Shown here: positions 49,101-61,100 of the stretch, piece by piece | Layout: every line of letters begins with the position of its first letter | Numbering within the stretch: position 1 is the stretch's first letter | Assembly: GCA_030142905.1 (NCBI GenBank) | Contig: JASJOG010000163.1 | Location: 479,501-543,500, forward strand | From: Heliopora coerulea | Lineage: Eukaryota > Cnidaria > Anthozoa > Scleralcyonacea > Helioporidae | DNA: 64,000 nt | Direction of reading: 5' to 3' | Translations under genes and position numbers: made by a program | The notes under the pieces: generated by a model | What the model saw: the letters and a program-made list of their open reading frames with translations, nothing else | Told to the model about the DNA's origin: nothing | Databases searched by the model: none

Positions 49101-52100
49101 ACATGATTGGCAAACATTAACATTAATAAAGAGTTATGAATTCAGTAAATGACATCAATTCCTGAATGAAAACAATATTTTTAGTATCTACAATGATATT
49201 TTTTCTCACCTTCACATTGTTGGATATTACATGCCGCTGATTCCGTTTCTGATCCAAGCTGCTGATCAAAACATGTTTTACCATCGTTGGCTGGTGACGG
49301 ATTGTTGCACGTTCGATTTCGCATGCGAGATCCTCCTCCACAAGTCGTTGTACACTCTGTCCAAGAGCTCCACTCACTGTAGCCACCGTCAACTGTAAAA
49401 TAGAGAGTGTTCACGTATTCTTAAGGTGCAGATAGAATAACAAAGGGAGACACCGATGTTTGTATTGAGAAGGGAGGGAGAAAAGTAAACAGGAAAAAAG
49501 ATGGGAAGAAAGGAAAATGGAAGAATGTACGGATGGAAGAAAGGAACAAAATAATGATGGAATAAGGGAACGAAGGAAGGAAGGGAAGAAGGAAGTAAGG
49601 AAGGAAGGATAGAAGGAAGGGAAGAAGGAAGGGAAGAAGGAAGGAAGGAAAGAAGGAAGGGAGGGAGGGAGGGAGGAAGGGAGGAAGGAAGGGAAGAAGG
49701 AAGGAAGGAAGGAAGGAAGGAAGGAAGAAAGGAAGGAAGGAAGGAAGGAAGGAAGGAAGGAAGAAAGAAAGAAAGGAAAGACGGAAGGAAGGAAGGAGTA
49801 AAATGAATTACCTTTTTGGCCTGGGCAAACTAATTCATTACACTGCCTTCTCTCTTCGTCTCCCCCGATTCCCAAATCAGAACAATCCAGACCGCCGTCT
49901 ATCGGGACTGGTGATGTGCAGCTTCTGGTCCGTACTTGGTTACCACCGCCGCACGATTTGGTACACTGAGTCCACTGTGACCATTCAGAATAATCACCAT
50001 TCACTAGATTAAAGAGATAAAAATCTTCAATGTGTTTGGAAAGGAAGGACAATAATGTGCCAAAAATACAACGCAAAGACCTAACATTTACGAACGCTAT
50101 CTTGTACATTCAAACACAGCAATGAGAAGTTCGTCGAACGATACTTCTCTTTGTTAATTCAGAAAAAAAATCCTACCTGGCTTTGGGCACATTATGTCTT
50201 TCTTAGCAGGATTTTTTTCGTAAATTTCACCTATTCATGGAATAATCAAATTGAGTTTAAATTGAAACTAAAATCAAAAATAAAGTAACCCAAAACCTCT
50301 ATTTCGTCACTATAAATGGATATCGAAATACGTGGTATAAATGATGATGATGACGATGATGATAGTGATGCAGTTTATGATTTTAGAAATGTGAGAGCTT
50401 GGATATAACTTAAGAGAGATGAAAGATCATCAAGCTCTATACTCAGAAAATGATTTCTGAGCCCCAGACGGGGATCGAACCCGCAACCCTCTGATGACCG
50501 GTGAGACGCTCTAACCATTGAGCTACCAAGACTCAGATGGTGAGCTAGCTCTCACATTTCTAAAATCATAAACTGCATCCATCATTATTAATATATAGTG
50601 GCTTCCGCTTAGATCGCACATATATGTCGAACTTGCACCTAGCTCACCATCTGAGTGTTGGTAGCTCAATGGTTAGAGCGTCTCACCGGTCATCAGAGGG
50701 TTGCAGGTTCGATCCCCGTCTGGGGCTCAGAAATCATTTTCTGAGAATAGAGCTTGATCTTTCATCTCTCTTAAGATGATAGTGATGATAATAATGATGA
50801 TGATAATGGTAATGATAACGGTAATGATAATGATTATGATAATGGTAATGATGATGATGATAATGATTATGATAATAGTAATGATAGTGATGATAATGGT
50901 GATGATAATGATGATGATAGTGATGATAATAATAATGATGATAATGATGATGATTACAATAACAATCGTAATAATAATAATAGAAATCTTGTAAATTAAG
51001 AATAAACTATTCTTACCGGGAGATTCTCTCATCCAATACCAAATAACAGTTGGGCTTGGATCACTGCTTTTAATCCATGATGGAGAGTTTGGGTCTTTAT
51101 TTCTTGAGATTATTGATCCAAATTTATCTCCCTCCTTGCCTTCAGACGTGGTAAGTAATGAGGTATCACTGTTTGTGCACAGCCAAGGCATCCTACGGTT
51201 CAAACTTTCTTTTCCATACTCCCAAGAGCCAAATTTTGAAACATCGTTTATTTTGATTTGAGAACTATCTCTGTTGGTAAATCTAAAGTACGGGAGATAG
51301 AGAAATACAAGAGTAAATCAAAGAATATTGAAATATTGATAACTGTACAATATATTGTCAACGTTAATCAGAAACACTAAATTTGTTAAATGTAATCATT
51401 ATTGTTATGCACATATTACATAACGCATACTTGGAATTTGATACCAGGGAGATACTGACAGTATAGCAAGCTCGGCAAACGCAAGGGGGGACAAACAGAG
51501 ATGGCCGGAAGTACGCTTTCCAAGCAATTGCTGTAATTAGCTTACATCGTGAGTGTAAATCATTTATTTCGGCCAAAGTACTGAATTAACGCAAAATGAA
51601 AATTGACCGGATGGATGAGTAATACGCGACCACGGGGATATTTAAGATTCCAAAGAACTAGAATTTTTCAGAATAATCGTCTTCCCCCTTGGGAGTCCTG
51701 CTCTAGGGTGTGGTCCAGCTAGGGTCCCCACCCAAAAAATGGGTCAGCAGCCTGCGCTTGCTTAGTCTGAACCTGTTCGACATAAATCTGCACTTTCATT
51801 TATATAAATTCTCTCTGTTTGCTATTTTTTCGTCCGGTTTTCTGTTCAGTAATTTGTCTTACTGTTTCTTTGTCCACACGTTCATTTGTTGGTGAGATTT
51901 TCTAGTTGTAAAGTACATTTTTCTGCTTCTTAAACCTAATTTTCCACCTGTATTCCTGCGGTGCTTTCCAGATCCCGCCATTTGAACCACGTTCAGAAGA
52001 CTCCAACCGATACTCAAACCCTCCATTTGCAATATTCTTAATTCCATCTGCGTACTTTAAAATTGAGTAGTCGTTGGAAAGACTTGGATCCTCTTCATTC

Positions 52101-55100
52101 CTGTTAGGATAAATGAAAAATTTATGAAGGATCAAAACAAAGTAAGACGACCGCTCATAATAATAGCAGAATTACTGAGCAACAATCTGGAAGATGGCAA
52201 TCTCAAATGAGAAAACCACTTCTGTCCAGAGATAAAAATATCAGTGTTACTGTCATTGCGCGTGATGCCATCATCACTTTAGAAGCAATTAGTCCACAAC
52301 TTATTTTAAAGTAAATCGACGTTCTCTGACCGAAAAAAATATTTTTGACTGTCTTAGTCTGTCTAAGTACAGTCTTCAATGCTAGGGGAAAAAAGTGACT
52401 GTGATTAGTTAGTCAAAAGCTCGAAATAAAAATATTTTTTCGGCCAGAGAACGTCGATTTACTTTAAGTTCAGTTGTATATACACCTGAGCGCGCATCAT
52501 CTATATTCCGTCAAACAGTAATTATTTGTTGTTTTACCTGAGAAGCACGTTCTTAATATCCCATCCTGCTTTCGATTTTGACGTCACCAACAATGTCCAA
52601 CCACCTCCATCTTTAGTCATATCACAGTAGGCCCTAGTCTCTCCACCATCAACATTATAAATGGTATAAATACCATCAACGTTTGCATGGCACCTCCTAA
52701 AGTATTCTTGACATGAACGAATAGGCACTGCAATAATAAATAAATCGTTATTATTACTTCACCCAAAAACGCGGATGGTTGGCATACAAAATCAAAGGAT
52801 TCACTTCTTAATTATTGAGTTTGAAATAGCATTCTTACCTTTTGGGACTGTGTATTTATGATGGATATAAGATAAAAGAAAAGAGAGAAAAGTGGTTATA
52901 GCAAGCATACTTATTCTTCGAAAACGCAATATTAATTTAAAAAATCCTCTCAATTTCATCGTATTATTCGGTACGCTCATGCGCAGCAGGGCCAGGGAAA
53001 TCGGTTTGTCTGTCATTCTGTCCGTCTGCCGCGCGATGGACTGGGTAACAGGCCCACGGAGTATGTGCCCCATCAGAACACTTCTTGTCTTACAAAGTGA
53101 GTTCTGTAGTAACAAACATTTCATAAAATAAAAATATGAACCAATTCAATCGAGAGTCCCAATAAGACTGTGTTTAACAATGTATTAATACAAGACAATC
53201 CTTCCCTCTTTCTCATGAAATCACTTCGAGATAAAATTAATGTCATATACCTGGACATTTTTCCATGTTACATGACTTTGTTTCAGTATCTGGTCCAATG
53301 GCGGACATACAGTCTTTTCCGTCAAACTGTGGTTCAGGATTCGTACATGTCCGTCTTCTGGTGCTTACCCCACCTCCACATGAAACTGAACAATCAGTCC
53401 AATTGCTCCAAGCAGTGTAGCCACCGTCAACTGGTCAAAAGAAACAAAAATATCGTTAATTTATGTCAGCTCCATGAATATGAGATCTCTTCACTTCACC
53501 GTGCCTGGATATAATTTATGGTTACAGAAAAAAAAACAAAAACGGTAAAATTTGTCTCACATACCAGGGCATTCTTGTGTATTACAGAATCGTGATTGGG
53601 TTTGTTCACCATTTTTGCTAGTTCGAGATTGTATACCCATTCCACACGTTTTCGTGCATTCAGACCACTCTGTATATTCCGTTTCGTTAGTTGATTCTAA
53701 CAAATGTCGAGATAAATCTTATGTTACTTCATAAAAACAAAGTTTTTTTGGTCTTACCAGTTGAAGTTCTTCGTTCTTTTAAATTGTTATTTTAATTATT
53801 CCTAATTTTTGATTTTTTATCATTCTTAATGGTATTTGTTTTTCGATGTTTGTGATGATAATGATGATGATAATGACGATAATAATAATGATGATGATGA
53901 CTGGAAAAATGATGACAATAATGAAGACAACGATACTGATGATAATGATGATGGTTTAATGTTACCACTTTCGTCTTTGATGAAATTTTCCACATTACAT
54001 TCTCTCATCGTGCAACCCTCCGGCCTAAAAGACCCACTAAATAAAGTATTGGCGTACAAAAAAGGTCATTTAACTTTACCAGGGCACTTGGTAAGAAAGC
54101 AAGAGCGCTGATCAGTGGCTGGTCCAATTGCCAGACAGTCTTCTCCACCAAACTGAGGAGCTGGGTTGGTGCACTGACGTTGCCTGTACTGAATACCATC
54201 TCCACAAGTACTGGAGCACTCTGTCCAGTTAGACCACGCAGTGTATCCACCGGGAACTTAACAAAAAGAAAAGTATTTAAAATTATAATCCTCATTAATC
54301 ATTAATGAAGAAAAAACAACAGAAATAGCCGCCTAGTTAATGATTTTAAAAATCGGATACAGGATCGTTCGAACGCACAAAAACTTTTCTAACCGATATT
54401 CTCTTCTCAAATGACTTGTATCTCACGAATAGTTATTTGGTTCCCTCAAACTTTTTATCACCATTTTTAAGCTACTTCAGGCGTGAACATTTTAACGCAT
54501 TTAATACTGTCAAGACCATGACAAATGATTGATAAGGTTAATGTTCTATGGTCAAAACTTTCCGTTCAAACGATAACTATTGGAGCGTAAACGATCGCGT
54601 TAAAATATTCACGCCTGACGGACGCTTGCAAACGATGGTAATGAATCCAAGTGTTGTACCTGGACATGGAGCTGTGTTACATTCCCGCTTCTCAGATGAT
54701 TCTCCTATCAATGTGCAATCATTCCCACCAAATTCTGGTACAGGATTAGTGCATGTCCTAGTGCGCACTTGTTCCCCACCGCCACACGAGGCTGTGCAGT
54801 TACTCCAATCACCCCACTCGCTGTAACCTCCTGAAACTGAACGAAAAGACGAGGAAAAATCCCTCAAGTTAATCACCGGTCAATGCTGTAATCAATGTCA
54901 ATGTCGGATATTGCAGGTGAGTAGACGTCAAGCTCGGAAAGAGCCGAGATGAGCACGTTGAGGTAAGAGAGGAAAAAGATCAGATATGAAGTGATACAAA
55001 AGAAGACGAGCGGAGACAAGACAGCCTGGAGTCGGTTGTTTTAAATGGTGATTAAATTTAATCAAGATTAGTGCTTAACTTCAGCCAATTAGGATCACTA

Positions 55101-58100
55101 TGTGAGAATTCAACTATGTTTTAATCATATGACTGATGACTGAAACATGCTTGAGAGTTTCAAACAAAATTAATGCAAAATATAAAAAATACAAGATTAG
55201 TTGTGCGTAAATAGATTCTCTGCAAATCGCATGTTATTGGTTTGGAGGTTGGAATTTCCAAACCATGAATTATTGGAGGGAAATGAAGGAAGTGGAACAT
55301 CATCACTTGATTTAAGACTAGTTATAAAAACAGGAGGTTGAGACGATATGAAATCTTAAGCGAAGTTTTGTCTCAAAAAGATGACAAAATTACCTGGACA
55401 GCGGTCAGGATTGCATGGTAAAGTCTCTTGCTCAGGCCCCAGCTCGGTACAGTCCTTCCCACCAAACAAGGGAGCTGGCGAAGTACAGTTCCTGGTTCGG
55501 ACACGAATTCCTCCACCACAGCTAACAGAACATTGGGTCCAGTAAGTCCAGTCTGAGAAGCCACCATCAACTAAATAAAACATTAAGCTACTAAAAACGT
55601 TCGTCCCTTCCATTCCAGCTTATCTCTAAGGACACCACATGAAGATGACTCAGAAGTAGGCCAAGAAACATACTTCGATGAATACCATCTTGTAAACTCA
55701 TTATTTGAACTATCAGACAAGACGAAAGATGTTTTACAAGAAGTCATTCGCCGGAGTATGTTTCTCGCTCTACTTCTTATTCTTAAAGTTGTCGGCTGGT
55801 AACGGTTGAAGGTGACGCGGACAGGGCAAACGTTGAACGGATAACGCGGGAAGGATTGCGGTCACATGGTAATGTCACGTTTGCTGTTTGGCGTAAAAAA
55901 TGGAATTAACTTCTTCATTATTTACTCTAGCAAACTGGTGAAAATTTTCCTCGACCCAGGGAGACATCTAGGCTGGAAAGAGGTGACGTATTATTCTCAT
56001 TTCTTATCTACATTTTATCTTATATTCTATCTCGTGTGGTTCAAACTACACATTGATTTATTTTAGTTACCTGGACATTGTTTTAATGTACAATTTCGTA
56101 CTTCCAAAGAAGGACCCAAAACTTCACATCCCATTCCACCATGTTGCGGTTGAGGGTTTGTGCATGTCCTTGTTCGCTGCTGAACGCCAGAGCCACAGGA
56201 AGACGAACACTCGGCCCAGTCACTCCATGGACTGTATCCTCCGGGAACTGGAGCACAAATCAAATAAGTAATAGTCAATGTCAAAAGTCTATCATTCCTG
56301 TATATCTAAGGTTTCAAATATAATGTTTAGGGATGTTAACAAATAAGCAATAGTCAATGTCAAAGTCTATCATTCCTGTATTTTTAATGTTTCAAGTATA
56401 ATGTTTAGGAATGTTAAAAGTTTTACGATATCTGCTCTTTTATAGTCACGAAAAAAACCATTCATTCTGGTATCACTTTTGCATCTGAACACCGAAATTT
56501 AGGCACAGCTCGACGGCTCAAAGTTCACGTACGGCGGAGATTTGATTTGTGTTTTGACGCCATTGAGTGCACGAAGCCAAAGACAAGTCCTTAATGACAA
56601 GAAACCCGGAAAGAAGACCTGCGTTGTGCATAAAATCTGAGCTACATTCTAAAAACGGAGGTTCTATTCTGTGTCATTTTTTTCCGGACTACAGGTCCTC
56701 TTTAGCCCCGATGAAGAAGATTGAAATATTCTGATGTGGGGATGGAATAATACCTGGGCATGGCTGAGTATTGCAGCTTTCGGTTTCAGTTTTAGGTTGG
56801 CACGAGGGGTCATTGCCGCATGTACTTGATCTGGATCGGATACCACCTCCGCATGAGGTGCTACATTCGCTCCATTGGCTGAATCCATTTCCTGTTTCAA
56901 CTGTAAAAGTTCAAAATACATTAATACATAATCATGGAAAAATACGGACGAGCGGGGGGAGAAGGAACGGACCAAGCAATGGACTAATGGGTTAGCATTC
57001 TGATCGACTTATGAAGGGACAGACGGGAGACCGGAAGGACGGACGGACGAATGGACGGATGGATGGACGAATGTATGGACGGATGTATAGACGGATGGAC
57101 GGACGAATAGGCGGATGGATGGATGGATGCACGGACGAAGGATTGACGAATGGATTGACGAACGGACGGATGGACGAATAAATGGACGGACGGACGGATA
57201 GACGAATAAATGGACGGACGAATGGATGGATGAATGGATGGACAGACGGACGAATGAATGGATGGATGGATGGATGGATGGATGGATGGATGGATGGATG
57301 GATGGATGGATGGATGGATGGATGGATGGATGGATGAATGGATAGATGGATGGATGGATGGATATATGGACGGACGGATGAATGGAAGGGAAGACGGACG
57401 GATGAGCGGACGTGTGGATAGATGGACGGACAGACAGACAGACAGAAAAATAAACAGACAGAAACCTTCTTGAATTCAAGATTTCATCCACGAAAACGAG
57501 AGCCAAAATAAATGTTAGATTTAAATATTTACAAGCTAACGTCTTTACTAAACGTATTGATGATACACAGACGCAAGAGAACAGAGAGACAGGCAAAGAA
57601 ACACAGAACAAGAATAAGAAATATTCAGGAGAATTTAACATCTCATGCAAATTACCTGGACAAGGCTGGACATTACACATCTTCGTCTCGACCAAAGCAC
57701 CTTCACAGTCCTTTCCAAGGAACTGCGGTGTCGGGTTTGTACACGTCCTCATTCTTGATTGAACACCACCTCCACATGTAGCACTGCACTCGGAGTATTC
57801 ACTGAACGGTGTAAAACCTCCGTCGACTGAGACCAAACGACAAGAAAACATTTAATATATCGTGTCTCGTAAGGTTCTATTGTCTGACATTTCACTTTCA
57901 TGTACTTATAACCTTGATTTTATACTATCTGTATATGTCCCGTACATTAAAAACAATTAACCAGTGAAATATCTCTTCCATGTAAATTATACTTATTGAT
58001 TGCTTCGCAAGGATTACTTCAAATTGGAGTTACAGTAAACATGACATCAAACCAGGCATTCTGCCCAGATTTCCATCTCGGTTTAAGTAAGGCATAATTA

Positions 58101-61100
58101 ACCACTCAAAGACTGGTGAAAGAATAATGAAATTAAATAGAATGTCGTCCATGCATAAATTAAGGGTGATTGTTTCCTTACTTGGGCACTTGTGTTCGTT
58201 ACACTTCATGACTTCAACCGCTGGACCAAACTGCGAGCAATCTTTGCCACCCATAGCCGGAAAAGGATTGGTACAAGATCTGGTTCTCGTCATATTACCA
58301 CCTCCACAAGTGGCTGAACAGGCTGACCAATTGCCAAATGGTGAGTAACCACCATCAACTGAAACAAAGGTGTTCTTTTCAATTCCAATATAATACTCTT
58401 TAGCGACCACCGTTACTTGATATAATCAACATAATTAGGTATGCGATTCCTGTAAATGGTTTCAGTTCAGATGCAAAGTAACTATAACAAACATCGCTAG
58501 CGTTGATTGGTTTGCTTAAAATCATAAACATAATTACCAGGACATAAGTTTGTGTTGCAGAATCTTTCCTCTCTAGGAGGACCTTCAGAGTCACAGTTCA
58601 TGCCTCCATACTGTGCCGGAGGATTGGTGCATGTTCTAGTTCGGTATTGCCTTCCTCCACCACAAGTTTCACTGCAGCGTTCCCATTCAGACCATTCACT
58701 GTAGTTGCCATTAACTACAAACCAGACATATAAAAACTATTAAGTAAATATTTCCGATCTTTTCTCGATCATAGTTTTAAACACAAGCACTTTCTTAATA
58801 ATGGATGTCGTGCCAGATGCAGCGGTGTAGGAATTGTTATCCAAGAGATTTTCCCAGACAAATGTTCAGAATCTCAATGTGATTGCGACGCAAGAGCTGT
58901 CTTGGCCACAATACTGAAAAATAGCCATCGGTTTTGTTCTTTTCGGAAACGAACATTAAATCGTTGACCATTTGGCAGCCCAGCTGATAGACGTTCTATT
59001 CTGAATTGTTCGACATCCACAGGTAATGGGATTGTAATGCAGTTAAAGGGGAAGATTATCTTACTTTATTGACTCAAGCGCCATTTAAAACAAGCGTACG
59101 GTCCGTTTAGTACTCTTTGATGAATGACTACCTCTTCGAGTATTACATTACTGGACTTCAGTGATTTAAAGAGAGAACTTCACAAAGTATTAAATGTTAC
59201 AAGTGAGGTTAAGCAATCCGTAGTCTAAGAGAAAAGTTTTATGTGCTTAATAAAACATGGTACTGTTCGTACTTGGACAGAAGAACGTGTTGCATTGACG
59301 AGACTCAGATGATTTCCCAAGATGGTCGCATGTTTTTCCTCCAAATTGTGGTACAGGATTAGTGCAGCTTCTGGTCCTAACCTGAGTTCCTCCACCGCAC
59401 GTTTTGGTACAAGTGCTGAACGTAGACCAATCAGTGTATCCACCGTCAACTGGAAACAGAATAAGAATTTAAAAAATTTCCGTCGCCAAATTAACGCTAA
59501 CCACAAACGTAAAGAGGTATATAAACATCGATAAAAAGGTTTACCCAGACGCAGATCTAGAAACGGTACAAACACGCAAAGAGACATATGGAAACACGGA
59601 CATCGCCACAATTTAATCGTACGACTTGAATCAAGAAAGATCTTAAACATGCTGATCATCACAGCTGGGATGAGGACGTTAAGTCGACATATGTTGAAGG
59701 GTACAAGGAGCCATTGCTCATAAAAAACGAAAAAAAACACAGATATATGGTGATAAACGAAATGAATTTGTCCTACCTGGACATTCCTGTGTGTTACAGC
59801 TTCTTGTTTCGTAATCTTTCCCGATGTGTGAACAATCTTTTCCACTAGCTGTTGGGGTTGGATTCGTACAGTTTCTAAATCTATGTTGCATTCCCCCGCC
59901 ACAAGATGACGTGCATTCGGTCCAGCCAGACCACTGAGTGTATCCTCCGTCGGCTATCACAGAAACAAAACAAAATCATTGCACGAGACATATCCGTGAA
60001 ATAAAATTTTATTCGAAAACGTAATGAGAATTAAAATAAAGTACGAACTTTTGATCATCATGAGGTCTGATAATGACCTCTAAAGATCGAAAACGTTTCA
60101 AATATATTTATTTCTGGGTCTAAAGGCAAAAAGCGTGTTAACCCTTCACCAACCAGCATTCTCACTCTTCACCACGACAATGGTCACCGTATTTTACCAG
60201 ATAATTTCACCATCCTTACTTGATCTTCCTCTTCCTCCAGCTGTGACCTTCTCGATCAGAAGAGAAAGCTTACTTATTAAAAATCTCAATCCCATTCTCA
60301 ACTGGAACATCAGCTCGATTCCGCTTTCTCTCTTTTGACATCTTTACCTCTCCTCATTACCTCTGACTTCTTTTCACCTCCCACTTCCTCTCAAACACCA
60401 ACTTATGTTAGTTAACCCCAAATAGTAACCTTACAATTAGTCTTCGTCTCAGTTACTTTCGTTTTCTGATGTTGCGTAAAATGCAACAAAACGTTAGATC
60501 TCAATAAACCTTTTTCCTAACTATGCCTCTTCTACTAGTCTTTTGCTGAGTTTTGATTTTTTTTTCCTCAGATAACGATGTCCGCCTGGTTCGTCCATCG
60601 AATAAATTCTGACTCTAATTCTGTTCACGGTACACAAAATACAGAGACACAATCAATAATCATACCTGGACCTGGTGGACTTAAGGGACGAGCAGGAGCA
60701 AGGGCTGTAGGAGGTGTGGTTGGTGTACTGGTAGATGTAATATCTGGGGGGGCCTGTGTGGTTGTAATGTTGCTAGTTGCTTTTGTCGGCGGTTGTGGTT
60801 CAGGACCACGGTGACACTGCTCACTGATCCCCCATTCAGGGGAAGGATAGTGACCTAAAGGGATAACAACGGGATTACGCATAAGTTTAGACAAAATAAT
60901 GATCAACTGACCATCATTACTTGTCATTCACAATTCCTGCGATTAATCGGGGTTATAACGTGAATAACTGTAATCGTGGGCATTTTAATAATGGTATGTA
61001 AAAGGTGTTAAGTTAAGTGAAAACACGATTGCTGATTATCTCCTGTAAATACTTGGTTCTACGGTTGAACACGATGGCTCCTACTCACCAACTTGTGGTA

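Larger units (their letters stand above)
50386..50775. repeat. Inverted pair of tRNA-derived SINEs
   Basis: Two tRNA-like SINEs face each other: a minus copy at about 50459-50534 and a plus copy at about 50653-50728, with flanking matching sequence extending the arms to about 140 bp (50406-50551 and 50637-50774). Each has an A-box (TAGCTCAATGGTTAGAGCG) and B-box (GGTTCGATCCCC). Outside each arm is a GAT-type microsatellite. Confidence 0.8.

Noticed and set aside
49440..49811. Extension of the TSP1-13 frame (FLPSFLPS type)
   Set aside because: Translation of the GGAA tract. A consensus donor closes the exon at 49812.
50459..50728. Two functional tRNA genes
   Set aside because: They are near-identical, inverted, followed by microsatellite tails, with imperfect acceptor pairing; best explained as SINEs.
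57009..57655. Extension of the TSP1-5 frame by some 200 residues
   Set aside because: The added part is the GGAT/GGAC microsatellite (SIHPSIHP type). The donor GTAATT after TSP1-5 ends the exon and keeps phase 1.
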